64,000 bases of DNA, from positions 105,481,241 to 105,545,240 of the forward strand of contig JASDDO010000016.1 of the NCBI GenBank assembly GCA_030015575.1, read 5' to 3'. Below are positions 1-11,400 of this stretch, in pieces. The notes below the pieces were generated by a model that worked only from the letters and a program-made list of their open reading frames with translations, was not told where the DNA came from and ran no database searches. Position 1 is the stretch's first letter; each line of letters begins with the position of its first letter. Position numbers and translations under genes: made by a program. The DNA comes from Agapanthus africanus (taxonomy: Eukaryota > Streptophyta > Magnoliopsida > Asparagales > Amaryllidaceae).

Positions 1-948
1 CTACCCTCACAACTCAGCATTCTCGATGCCCTATTACTATCAAAAGAGGTGAGGGATTCTTTGATTAAGGCCCTACAAGATCCGGACCAATTCCAAGCTT
101 TCCTGGCCGAACAAAAGATGAAGGATGAATTGGAAGAGGTGCACACAGCCGACGTTGCTTTCGGCGATGAAGACCTTCTCCTCGGGACGTGCGAACACAA
201 TCGTCCCCTTTATGTCTCAGGATACTGCCATGACATAAAGATAGGCAAAATCCTGGTCGATAACGGATCATCTGTCAATCTACTTAATGTGCGGGTGTTA
301 AAAGAAATTTGCATGAGCGTCCAACACCTCGCCCGGGACAAGATCACTATCTCCGGTTTCGACTCCCAATCCTCAAAGACTCTTGGATCTGTGATATTGA
401 CGCTACGCTTCGGGTTGCTCGTCACAGACATCAAATTCCATGTTATAGACGCCAAGACGTGCTACAATGCTCTGCTCGGCCGACCATGGCTACACGAGTA
501 CAATATCATCCCTTCTACACAGCATCAGTGCATGAAATATTCTAGGGATGGCCTCGAGTACACAGTGGCGGGAGAGTTGAATCCGTTTTCCGTAAATGAA
601 GTTCGCAAGTATGAAGATGCCAAATACTTCTTACCGAATTTCGAAGACACGGAAAGGTGTCACAAACCGGAGAACAAAACTAACGCCACCATCCCTGTCT
701 TCGGCAGTGACACCGAGGAGGAGGATATAATTTATTCAGGTCCATCCTAATCCACCAGGCCAGGACCATCCGTTCCTTCATTGATCTTCGGCAGTGATTC
801 AGAGGATGAAGTTCATGCTGTATTCCCTGCTCGGCCTTCAATACGGGTTTCCGCTGATGAAGAGCGAAGTCTGCAGATAACCATGGTGCCGCTTGAACAT
901 TACAAAGAACTGGATTCACTCGACACCAACAGCGTAGAAGAATAGCAG
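1..948 (+). pseudogene. Tat element A: gag tail and aspartic protease (nonsense-mutated)
   Basis: The translation contains the retroviral-type protease motif DNGSSVNLL (around 259-285) and a later LLGRPWLHEYNIIPS block typical of Ty3/gypsy proteases. The enzyme would cut the gag-pol precursor. The same segment occurs in element B (minus strand, about 17.4 kb) and element C (34.6-35.2 kb). The frame runs straight into the RT region but is stopped by TAA at 748-750 and TAG at 943-945. At the first stop element B has CAA, so this is a C-to-T change. An acidic linker (FGSDTEEED) follows the protease. The 5' part lies outside the window. Confidence 0.85.
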
Positions 949-1101
949 ACATTCTATATCCCTCCCAGACGAAAAGGCGAGAAGGCAATCCTATTCTACC
1001 GTTCTGAAGAAAACAAGGTGGAAAAAGAAATTTGGCATGGCGCGGATCCCACGCTCGACAGGCTTCAGCCTATCCGTCTTCCCAGATATTATACCTAAGG
1101 T

Positions 1102-3021
1102 TTGAAGAAACTGCTGAAACGCCAGGGGATATCCTTCACACAGACCGTTAGAAAGGCCAAATTCTATGACAAGGTCTGGAACGTTCCCGGGACTCAATAC
1201 AAACTGCCTAACGGGAGAATAGAAACAAAAGGGCTTGGGTACATCCGGTCAAAGAAACGGGAGCTAGTAAACAGCTGTTATGTCATGTATGACTTCGATG
1301 AAGAGGCGGACGCTCAATGGGAGGACGCTAATCCTGAACCAGCAAAAGTTCCTGATACAAAACCGCCCAGTCCATCGTCTGAAGACCAGATGAGCAAACT
1401 TATAAGGGATGCGAGTCAAAAAGCCCGAGATGATCACAATCGTGAAATGGCAATCTATGAGAAAGCCAAGACACAGCGCCTCCTTCAACAGGCAGTAAAG
1501 AACGAAGATGCTGCCCCATGTCAACCTGATACAAAAAGGGCTCGACGCGGAGGCAGAAATGAGTCAAAGGGCGGAAAAGGCGCTCAACAACCACAAAGCA
1601 GAGCTAAGAAACCACGTATCCGAGAATCGAGCGTTATTAACTTAGCCCTCAGGAAGAAAATGGGTCGAGCATACTCATTTCCTCGGAACAGAACAAGGAA
1701 GATATTCGATCTCGCTCTAAAACATCAAATGCTTACGTTGCCGGAGTCCAAGCACCCCGAGCACGCAGGCGAGGTGTTCAACCCAAATTATTGCTTTTAC
1801 CATCGAGCAATGGGACACCCTCTTGAAGATTGCTTCACCTTCAAGAATTGGGTTGAAGATCAGTATCAGCTAGGCAAATTCGCGTTTTCTGACAACTGGA
1901 GGGTAGCGTCACCACAGAAGCACGAGCCCGAAGCCGCGAAAGAAAAACCAGTTCCACATTGGGATTGGCAGAAAATTCGCACCTGTCATATGATCACAAT
2001 ATTAAAAGAAGAACCCGAGAACATGGACAACCTCCCTTGGTGCCTCGAAAACAGTAATGATGAGGTAATCTCAGAATTTCCCCCAGCTCCGAAAGAACTG
2101 GAGGATGGAATACATACTACTGCAGATAACCTCAAGAAAATCGAGTTGGGGACGGTAAATGATCCGCGACCGACATTCGTCAGCGAGCTGCTGTCTGAAG
2201 AAAGGGTGGCTGCGTTAAAGGACGTCCTTGTGCAGCATAAAGATTGCTTCGCATGGAATTATTCCGAAATGCCAGGACTAGATCCAGAAGTCGCTGTACA
2301 TAGACTAGCAATATCCCCAAACGTCAAACCAGTCAAACAGGCGCCGAGAAGAATGCGACTCGAGCTTGAGATGAGCATAAATACCGAAGTCAAAAAGTTA
2401 ATCGACTCTGGCTTCATCCAGGAAGTTCAGTACCCGGAATGGATCGCCAACATCTTCCCAGTGATGAAGAAAAATGGGACAGTGCGCATATGCGTAGACT
2501 TCCGGGATCTTAATAAAGCTTGCCCGAAGGATGATTTCCCAGTGCCAGTCACTGAACTGATGATAGACAATACGTCCACTCATGAGGTTTTCTCCTTCAT
2601 GGACGGCTCATCGGGGTATAACCAGATAAAGATGCATCCTGAAGACCAGAAACACACCGCCTTCAGGACTCCTCTTGGTATATTTTGTTATAAAGTGATG
2701 CCCTTCGGTTTAAAGAACGCCGGTGCTACTTATCAGAGTGCCATGACAAAGATCTTCGACGATCTTATACACGAAATCGTCGAATGCTATATCGACGATC
2801 TCGTGGTTAAAAGCAAGTCATACGAAGAGCATCTCGAGCATTTGAAGACCGTATTTCAACGCCTTCGGCAGTACAATTTGAAGATGAATCCTTTAAAATG
2901 TGCGTTCGGGGTTTCCTCGGGCAAATTTCTGGGATTCATCGTCCGACACCGAGGTATTGAGATAGATCCGTCTAAAATCAAGGCGATCATGGAAATGCCT
3001 CCGCCAAGGACTCTTAAATAG
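1102..3021 (+). pseudogene. Tat element A: linker with CHHC zinc knuckle and reverse transcriptase
   Basis: Same reading frame as the protease; TAA at 1096-1098 replaces an Asn codon present in element C. A basic linker leads to a C-x2-H-x4-H-x4-C knuckle (YCFYHRAMGHPLEDC, about 1789-1833). The RT domain runs from about 2250 to 3021, with DFRDLNKACPKDDFPVP, FMDGSSGYNQI, MPFGLKNAGATYQ and the catalytic YIDDL at 2788-2802. The RT copies the element's RNA into DNA. TAG at 3019-3021 interrupts the frame where element C has CAA. No frameshift is seen across the whole pol. Confidence 0.92.
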
Positions 3022-5472
3022 TTGCGATCTCTCCAAGGGAAGCTCGCATACATACTGCGATTTATAGCTAATCTTTCAGGAAAGTGTCGTCCTTACAGTC
3101 ACCTGATGAAGAAGGGAACCCCATTCGTTTGGGATCACAAATGCCAAGGCGCATTGGATGAGATCAAGCAGTATCTGCAAAACCCTCCGGTGTTGGCTGC
3201 TCCAGTTAAGGGAAAGCCTCTTATTCTTTACACGACTGCCCTTGAGGGTTCTTTAGGCGCATTATGGGCACAAGAGAACGATCAAGGGAAAGAAAGAGCA
3301 CTCTACTACTTAAGTCGAGTCCTGCTGGGGGCAGAAAGTAACTACTCTCCCATTGAAAAACACTGCCTGGCGTTGATCTTCGCAATAACAAAGCTTAGGC
3401 ACTATGCGTTGGCACACGAAGTCCGTCTTATTTCAAAAGTGGACCCTCTCAAATATCTAATGTCAAAAGCCATATTGACAGGGCGACTCGCTAAATGGGC
3501 CCTGCTCTTGATGGAATTTTCGATAACATATCAACCTCTCAGGGCAGTAAAAGGTCAGGCCATCGCCGACTTCCTTGCAGACCATCCCATACCTGCCGAT
3601 TCTCCCTTAAATTGCGATTTGCCAGACAGACATGCGTTTGACGCAATCGACAGTGGTGATACCCGTTGGGAGCTTTATTTCGATGGAGCATCTTCCATGA
3701 AAAAGCACAAACAAAGTACGCCAATGATCAAATCGGGGGTAGGACTCATCTTTGTGACTCCACAAGGAGGAATAATGCGCTTCGCCTTCTCCTTAACAGA
3801 GCCGAGAACGAATAATGAAGCTGAATATGAAGCTTTGATAGCAGGCCTCGAGATCGCCAATGACATGGGAATTGAAAGCCTCCTCATATATGGGGACTCT
3901 CAGCTAGTCGTCAGTCAAGTGAACGGCGATTACCAAACATGCAAACCGGAATTGGTAAAATACGGTGAAAAAGTGCAACAACTGCTAACCCAAATTCCCT
4001 CCTATACTTTGGAGAGCATACCGCGCGCGGAAAACAGCAAAGCGGATGCACTAGCCAAACTTGCTAAAGAACTGGCTGATGAGAACCTCGATGACGTTAG
4101 AATCGTGGTACAAAGCCGTCGAGTGCTAACCCCAGCAGAAGTATCTCCAGAATCATCTGAAGAAAAAGGAGCGAACGAGGAGACGACCCTGCAAATAAAA
4201 GATTGGGAAAATACCGAGGACTGGAGAGAAGTCTTCATGGATTACTTCAAGTTCCACCGAATGCCTGAAGAAGCGTCCATAAGACATCAGCTCGTGAAAC
4301 AAGCTCTGTCTTTCGCCTTTGTCAACGATACCCTGTACAAGAGGTCATTTGATTCTTTGTGGCTGAGATGCTTAGGACCTGACGAAGCGAAAAGAGTCGT
4401 CCAGGAAGTTCACGACGGACTCTGCGGTTCTCATCAAGCAGGCCCTAAGATGAAGTTGAAAATAAAACGGATGGGCTACTATTGGCCCACAATGATGCAA
4501 GACTGCCTCGAATATGCGAAGCAATGTCACTCATGCCAAATTCATGGGGATTTCATCCATCAGCATCCCAATCCACTACATCCAACGGTGGCTAGCTGGC
4601 CATTCGAAATGTGGGGAACTGACATAGTCGGCCCCATCGAACCAGCATCGTCCAAGGGACATCGTTTCATCTTGGCGACGACTGATTACTTCTCCAAATG
4701 GGCAGAGGCAGTACCGTTGAGGGAAGTGAAGACGGAGAACATCCTCCATTTCTTCAAAACGCATGTCATATACCGGTTTGGAACCCCGAGAAGGATCATC
4801 TCTGATAATGGGCCAGCCTACCGAAGTCATAAAATTAGCCGCTTCGCACAGCAGCACAATATAGACTGGAGATATTCCTCGGTTTATAATCCGCGAGCTA
4901 ACGGTCTAGCTGAGGCCTTCAACAAGACCTTGACGAAGATCATGAAGAAAACAGTGTCACGAAATAAGAGAGATTGGCACGAAAGATTGCAAGAGGCTCT
5001 TTGGGCGTATCGAACTACATTTAAAACGGCCACAAACACAACGCCGTACGCGTTAGTATTTGGGACGGAAGCAGTACTCCCTCTCGAGATAGAATTACCC
5101 TCTCTACGAGTGGCAGTCCACTACGAGCTGACAGACGAAGAAAATGCTCACCTTCGATTTGAAGAGCTTGACGCCCTTGATGAAATCCGGCTTCTAGCAC
5201 AACAAAATCTGGAAGCTTATAAAGCAAAGATGACGCGCTCATATGAAAGACTGACTCGACCGAGGACATTCCGCCAAGGCGAACTCGTGCTAGTGGTCAA
5301 AAGGCCTATGATCCCCAATCGCGCCAAGCGAGGGAAATTCGAGCCAAACTATGAAGGCCCGTACATCATAGATAAGGTTTACCAGGGTGGGGCCTATCTA
5401 CTCATGGACATGCACGGTGAAAGGCCTTTCAGGCCGATAAATGGTCGCTTCCTAAAGAAATACTACGCTTAA
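3022..5472 (+). pseudogene. Tat element A: connection/RNase H, second RNase H and integrase
   Basis: This 816-codon stretch is open in the same frame as RT. A first RNase H-like region (about 3220-3560) has lost most acidic residues and probably acts as a connection domain. A second RNase H follows, with YFDGASS (around 3675), EAEYEALIAG, GDSQLVVSQV and KADALAKLA; this dual arrangement is a known Tat feature. The integrase has an HHCC zinc-binding region ending CHSC, then catalytic Asp 4621-4623, Asp 4804-4806 and Glu 4912-4914, giving the DD35E spacing. It ends FRPINGRFLKKYYA before TAA. It looks catalytically intact; only the upstream stops disable it. Confidence 0.93.
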
Positions 5473-5850
5473 TAAGTCACGGCCTAGGTAAATGATAGAT
5501 GACGACGACTATGTCCTCTCGCTATCTTCCTAAGCTCGAACTTTAAAAGCAGGTAGCCGAGCTTATCAATGTGGGACCGAAACGTCCTTAAACTAACAAT
5601 GGACCGAGACGTCCTTAAACTAGTGACGGACCGAAATGTCTTTAAACTAATAGCAGACCGAAACGTCTTTAAACTAATACCGCAGCATCCTTAGGCTGAC
5701 GAGATATAAAAAAAAACATATAAAAATAAAATAAAATAAACGGTATGTCCATAAGCAAAATGGGCACGGATGAAAACCCGAAAGGGCTCCGTGAGTAAAA
5801 ACAGCAGGACTACCGGCGAATGTTTGTGAAAACCCGAAAGGGCGCAACTT
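5473..5850 (+). repeat. Start of element A 3' region: GGAC-N6-GTCC units and CCC-GAAA-GGG hairpins
   Basis: No coding sequence is seen. Between about 5573 and 5700 a roughly 25-bp unit repeats four to five times: a GGAC/GACC start, CGAAAC or similar loop, a complementary GTCC/GTC, then TTAAACTA. Two CCC-GAAA-GGG hairpins with a GNRA-type tetraloop lie near 5776 and 5832. The same order follows pol in element C (about 39955-40235). Confidence 0.7.
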
Positions 5851-5860
5851 CGTTAAAGAA

Positions 5861-6376
5861 CCCTTATAGAGTCCTCTCGACCTTGTAAGGAGAAACCACC
5901 TGCGTGAGATCCTTACGACTCACAAAGGAGCAACACACTTAGGGATCCCCACGATTCCTAAGGAGAAAATACACTTACGAGATCCTCACGACTCGTAAGA
6001 AGAACTCTCTTATGGGACCCTCACAGCTTATAAGAGTTGAAAGTCTTAAGTTACAGAGACCTAAACCTGTGCTTAAGCAACCCCCACAACTTCCGATATT
6101 GCCCTACAAGTTGTCCAATACTGGCCCTTGTATACAATCCACGGGCGCGAATAAACATTTCCCTAACCAAGTCCCGTCCGTGACTGGGGATATGTTCGCA
6201 TGACCCTTGTAGGTCCTCTCGACTTACAAGGAGAAAACCCTACTGTAGGATCCTTACGACTTACAGAGAAACAAACACTTAGGGATCCTCACGACTCCTA
6301 AGGAGAAAATACACCTACAAGATCCTCACGACTTGTAGGGAGAAATAGCTTTGTGAGACCCTTACGGCTCATAAAG
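5861..6376 (+). repeat. Array of about ten hairpin units with a constant core and variable complementary arms
   Basis: Each 35-45 bp unit has a core close to GATCCTCACGAC flanked by inverted arms. Examples: GTGAG 5904-5908 with CTCAC 5919-5923; CTTACGAG 5974-5981 with CTCGTAAG 5992-5999; CTCTTAT 6007-6013 with ATAAGAG 6030-6036; CCTTGTA 6205-6211 with TACAAGG 6225-6231; CCTACAAG 6314-6321 with CTTGTAGG 6332-6339. Arms differ between units but remain paired, so the pairing itself is what is preserved. Function unknown. Confidence 0.85.
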
Positions 6377-6946
6377 TCAAAAGCCTTAGCCGACAGGACC
6401 CTAACCCTGGTCGCTAAGCCTCCTTTGTTCGACAACGACAGAGGCAAATGATGATTCGCTCCTGGCAATATCCCAGTTGTAGCGGTGCTGATGCCAAAAT
6501 CAGTGTCCAAGTTCAGGTTTACGGCGAAAAGCCAGTAAGCCGCATATGCATACGAAAAATAGCCGAAATGATAGGGCAACTCGCAATAAAAAGCAGCGAG
6601 TGGAAATAAAATAAATAGCCAAAATGATTGGGCAACTCACAATAAAAAGCAGCGAGTGGAAATAAAATAAACAGCCGAAATGAATGGGCACCGCGAAAAA
6701 TAGTCGAAATGATTGGGCAATCGCGACCTTCGCGATATAAAAGCTGAAATGATAGAGCATCGCGGAAAGAATAAAAAAAATGAAAGAATGAAACTTTTTG
6801 CCCTGCAGTTGAGATCACATCGATCCCTGTATACAATCCAAGGGCATAAACAGAGAATGAACCATACTTTCCCGGTGGATTCCGTCAGAAGACGAACCCC
6901 AAATCTCACCGGTTCATTTCAACCGAAGAAGCCAGTGACTTCAGCA
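6377..6946 (+). repeat. Element A 3' region: CTTAGC/GCTAAG hairpin and AGCCGAAATGAT repeats
   Basis: No gene is seen. A larger hairpin pairs CTTAGC 6385-6390 with GCTAAG 6413-6418. From about 6555 to 6765 the phrase AGCCGAAATGAT-GGGCA recurs, carrying an internal hairpin ACTCGC 6579-6584 with GCGAGT 6596-6601. In element C the matching copy is ACTTGC with GCAAGT, again changed on both sides. Confidence 0.65.
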
Positions 6947-7790
6947 AAATTCCTCGACTCATGGATACAAACACTCATTGACGAGAGCTTCCTGATCCGC
7001 GTCGACCCGCAGAGCCACCAGAGCCCCGTGGGAACCCTCGACTCGTTTCAAACCCCAAGGAAACAAATAATCCTTGGCGCTTGGGAAACAAATAATCCCT
7101 AGCAAATTCCTCGACTCACGGATACAAACACTCCTTGACGAGAGCTTCCTGATCCGCGTCGACCCGCAGAGCCACCAGAGCCCCCGTGGGAACCCTCAAC
7201 TCGTTTCAAACCCCAAGAAAACAAATAATCCTTGGCGCTTGGGAAACAAATAATCCCTAGCAAATTCCTCGACTCACGGATACAAACACTCCTTGACGAG
7301 AGCTTCCTGATCCGCGTCGACCCGCAGAGCCACCAGAGCCCCCGTGGGAACCCTCGACTCGTTTCAAACCCCAAGGAAACAAATAATCCTTGGCGCTTGG
7401 GAAACAAATAATCCCAGCAAATTCCTTGACTCACGGATAAAACACTCCTTGACGAGAGCTTCCTGATCCGCGTCGACCCGCAGAGCCACCAGAGCCCCCG
7501 TGGGAACCCTCGACTCGTTTCAAACCCCAAGGAAACAAATAATCCTTGGCGCTTGGGAAACAAATAATCCCAGCAAACTCCTCGACTCACGGATACAAAC
7601 ACTCTTTGACGAGAGCTTCCTGATCCGCGTTGACCCGCAGAGCCACCAGAGCCCCCGTGGGAACCCTCGACTCGTTTCAAACCCCAAGGAAACAAATAAT
7701 CCTTGGCGCTTGGGAAACAAATAATCCCCAGCAAATTCCTCGACTCATGGATACAAACACTCCGTGACGAAAGCTTCCCAACTCATGTCA
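6947..7790 (+). repeat. 157-bp satellite-like tandem array in the 3' region of element A
   Basis: The phrase AAATTCCTCGACTC (one base varies) begins at 6947, 7104, 7262, 7419, 7575 and 7733, giving a period of 156-158 bp and a little over five copies. Each unit includes CCAAG...CTTGG arms around AAACAAATAAT. Open frames across it on both strands come only from the periodicity and are not genes. Confidence 0.92.
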
Positions 7791-8300
7791 ACTGTTCCGC
7801 TACAACTGCAAACAGATCCCCGATTCGTCTCAATTTGTAAAAAGAAGTCTCAGACAGCAAGGGTTGAAAAGCTTGCTTTTTGAGCAATGGGGCCCTGCAA
7901 GTCAATCCAAACTGGTCTCTTGCATACTATTCACGGGTCTCACTCTCCGAAGTCGAATTTCGACGAGGAGGGAAACAACCACTTGCGAATCCTCTCGACT
8001 CGTAAGAGGGAAAATTCTCTTATAGGATCCTTACGACTTATAAGAGAAAACCACACTTAGGAATCCTCACGACTCCTAAGGAGAAAATCCACCTATGAGA
8101 TCCTCTCGATCCGTAGGGAGAAAAGCCTCTATGAGACCCTCACGGCTTATGGAGTTGAAAAGTCTTAGGCAGCAGATCTGAACCTGCGGCCTAAGCCATC
8201 GCTGATTCTTAGGAAAGTCAAGATGCGTGCCCTACTATCCGTCAACCATGTTCGCTAAGGTGATATGCTGATAATAAAAGAAGGAAAAGACCAAGAAATT
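7791..8300 (+). repeat. Second hairpin array of element A, between the satellite and the antisense gene
   Basis: Same unit design as at 5861-6376. Arms TTCTCTTATA 8015-8024 pair with TATAAGAGAA 8039-8048 (10 of 10), and CTTAGGA 8056-8062 with TCCTAAG 8074-8080. CTTGCGA 7982-7988 pairs with TCGTAAG 8000-8006 through one G-U. A larger hairpin pairs CTTAGGC 8164-8170 with GCCTAAG 8189-8195. No coding sequence is seen. Confidence 0.8.
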
Positions 8301-8326
8301 ACACATTACAAAAAAAAGGTGTATCT

Positions 8327-8332
8327 TTTATT
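8327..8332 (-). promoter_or_regulatory. Poly(A) signal AATAAA of the antisense gene
   Basis: On the minus strand, AATAAA lies about 100 bases past the stop codon of the antisense gene, inside TATGAATAAAAG. The same signal stands at 47401-47406 past the antisense gene of element C, although the two genes differ. Confidence 0.65.
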
Positions 8333-8433
8333 CATAAACTTGATCGGATACAGGATACATTATGTTAAAGGATAAAAAAAATATACATATACATTCTTTT
8401 ATCTATAAGTACGAACAATACAAAAATGGATAG

Positions 8434-11400
8434 CTACTGAGGAGGAAGTGTCTTTAGTAAGTTCACAAGCTGCTCTCGCACTTCCTTCAGCGCTTCTTCT
8501 CGAGTGACAGCCGCGGCCACCTCCGCCTCCACCTGAGCCCTCTGCTGCGAGAAGGATGAAAGTTGCTCCTCTGCCGCCTTCTGGGCTGCTTCCTGGCTGG
8601 CTGCAGCTCGCTCGACAACGTTAAGTTTTTGCCTCAATGATAATCCTTCGGAGAGGCATTGCAGGAGGCCCTCAAAGATAACCTTCAGCCGTGCGGCATT
8701 GGCCTCCACCCGAGCATGCAGTTGAGCAGACTTGCTCGAAGTCTCACCACGCTCCTTACGCCTTGAAATGACTTCTTGTTCGAGATGGCGGAAATAAGGA
8801 GCGCTCTGCTCAATCCACGCTGTCCTTTGATTACTGGCAGCCACGGTCTCGGGAGCGGGACGCAGCGACTCCAACTGATATAGGCGACCCTCGATCTCCT
8901 TACAATGGTTAACCCAGGATGCAATGATGCCCTCATCATGAAAGTTCACGAGTATTGCTAGCATCGGATTAACCACCATGGCGAAGTCTGCGGCAGATGT
9001 AGGAGTTTCAACGTCGAGTTCCTCGACATAGTCACTCAACATGCGCAGACTATTCGCGGCGCCTTTTGAAGACAGACTCCTCAGATAAGGACCTGCCGGC
9101 ATTGTGATGCGAGGTTCGAAGGACGCCGAAGCCAGAACGACAGCTGAAAGAAACAGGATGCGATCAAATAACAGTACAGAAAATAAAGAGAGGAAAGTTA
9201 CCAATATGATGGTCATTGTACCAGTTGAGACAGGTGGCAAGGTCGGAAGGGCTGGTGGCGCAGCTGATCTTTTATCCCCTCCTTCAATCTGTAGCACTGC
9301 AGTTGAGATGAGAAAAAGAGGTTAGAGGTAATTCCATCAATAAGAAAAGAGAGAGGAGGGATGTCAACGGAAATCATACTCACCAACGCCACCAGAGGAA
9401 GAAGCAAGCTCAGATGGGAAGGAAAAGTGTGGGAGCAACATCTGATATACATGATCAAAAAGCACTCCTGAAAACACAGCAGTGTGACTTTAGTACACGA
9501 ATTATATGTCTGGAAAACAAGATTAATAAATCGTAAACACATACCTTCCAACATCTTCGAGGGCATGAGAGAAGGTTGAGAGGTGACCACCGCCAAAGCA
9601 GTCGTTGAAGGCGCTCCCTCGAGCAGTGGGGCATCGGCACTAGCTGCACCTGCATTACGAAAAGGTGAACTTGTCAGAAAAGGTTGTAAAGTAAAGAAAA
9701 GCAGCCACTTAGGGTTTACCTGAGGAGCTCCCGGCTGAAACGGAGGCGACTCCCTCCTCTACCGACATGAGACTACCGCCCGTGGCCTCATCACCCGACT
9801 CGATGGGGACCGTCGTCGTGCTAGCAAGACCTGGGGACGGCGGAGGGCCATGGACGGGAAGGGCTATGATTGGAGTATTGCCAGATTCCAGAGAGGGAGC
9901 GGTTGGCTCATCCTCGGGAATCATGGCCACCTCACCCACTACTCTCTCAGGTTCAGTAGCTGCGGTTGTATCGTCTACCGTCGCCAGGGGACCGCCGACC
10001 TCGAGCGCCTCAGACGCCATCACCCTGGACTCAGTTATAATGATCATATCATCTGCCACCGCTTCAGGTTCGGCATCAATGACCTTCTCGGCGGTAGGCC
10101 CCTCGACCTCCACTTCAGGCTCCATGGCCTCAACGATATTACCCACTGTCGTCTCGAGTTCGGCAGGCATCGCCTCCTCCGTTCCCCTAGGATCGACGGC
10201 TTCCGCCTCTCCCTCGATCGGACTTGGCCCTGCAAAGATAAGAGATATAAGGACCAATGACATTAAAATCCTTATAACAAAAACTCTGAGAGAAATATTA
10301 CCTGAAGCGGATTTACCGTTTGCGCTCCGAACGGCTTGCGCCGCCTCCCTGCGGGCAGTGGATAGGGCGACGGGGGCCTCTTCAGAGGGAGTATCAGCTC
10401 GAGGGGCGGTACTGGGGCCCGCTCCCATAGCCAAGGCAGCCCTGCGCGCCTTCGCCTCACGCCTCAATCGCTTCCTCTCCTCCCGAGCGGTTATGAGGGA
10501 CCTCTGTGACGCCTCCTTCAAGGCATCATCATCTTCATTCAGGGATGCCTCCAGAGCCTTTAAGGCATCTCTCATCGGCTCTTCAAGACGAGCCTCCTGC
10601 GGTGGCCCAGAGGAAGCAGGAACGTCGGCCGCTGGTAGAACATCTGCGTCATTTGGAGGGAACGGCATTGAGGTTCCTGTAATTAAAAGGGAAAAGTTAG
10701 ACCGACCGTAACACAAGAACAAAAAAAACTTGATGAGTCGAAACTTACTAAGACCCATAGAGGCTCTGAGACGTTCCTCCTCCTGAAAAGTCTTCAGAGA
10801 AGCAGCAATGGCTTCTTCATCAGTGACGCCTGTTGGATGAAAAGAAAGAAAAGCGTTAGTCAAAAATAATGGAGAAGATATGTTGCAGTAAAAAAAAAGC
10901 GGCTAGTAGTTACCTGCCTGCGCAAGCTTAGCTAACCACGCGTCACGCCTCGCCAACCCTGCCGAAGCTCTGAGAGCAGCCTCCAAGTCTGTATCGTCCG
11001 GCGGCGGCATCACCAACCCTGCGTTAGTCCCATATTCGAGCAGACCTTCAGCATAAGGAGCGTGGGGTTCCTGGCCGAACACGACGTCCGCAGCGAAGAG
11101 CGACTTCTTTTTCTTTTGCCCTCCAGCCCTAGGCTCACGGGGAATCGACTTCCGCTTGGTAGCCGCTTTGGGACGACGGGTCCCGATGTCCGCACCCACG
11201 CCAGACTCCGGCGAGGGTACAACCACTGTTTCCACCGGAGCACGGGGTGCAGGAGGTGCATCCGCGATATCAGGGAGCGGCAATTCACGTGGAGGACTTT
11301 GCGCACGTGATGGCCTGCCCCCGGCATCTTTTAAAGGAGCGACTACTGGGGTCCTAGGAACCAAAGGAGCGTTGCGATCGGTACCTGGAGGCGCACCCTT

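Noticed and set aside
5861-6376. CRISPR-like array
   Set aside because: Units are short, arms are palindromic and differ between units, there are no unique spacers of constant length, and the context is a plant retrotransposon.
7099-7734. 211-codon minus-strand frame
   Set aside because: Produced by the 157-bp satellite of element A; the codons repeat with the monomer.
9767-10711. 314-codon plus-strand frame over the antisense gene
   Set aside because: Shadow of exons 3 and 4 of the minus-strand gene, low-complexity Ser/Ala composition, crosses its introns without meaning.
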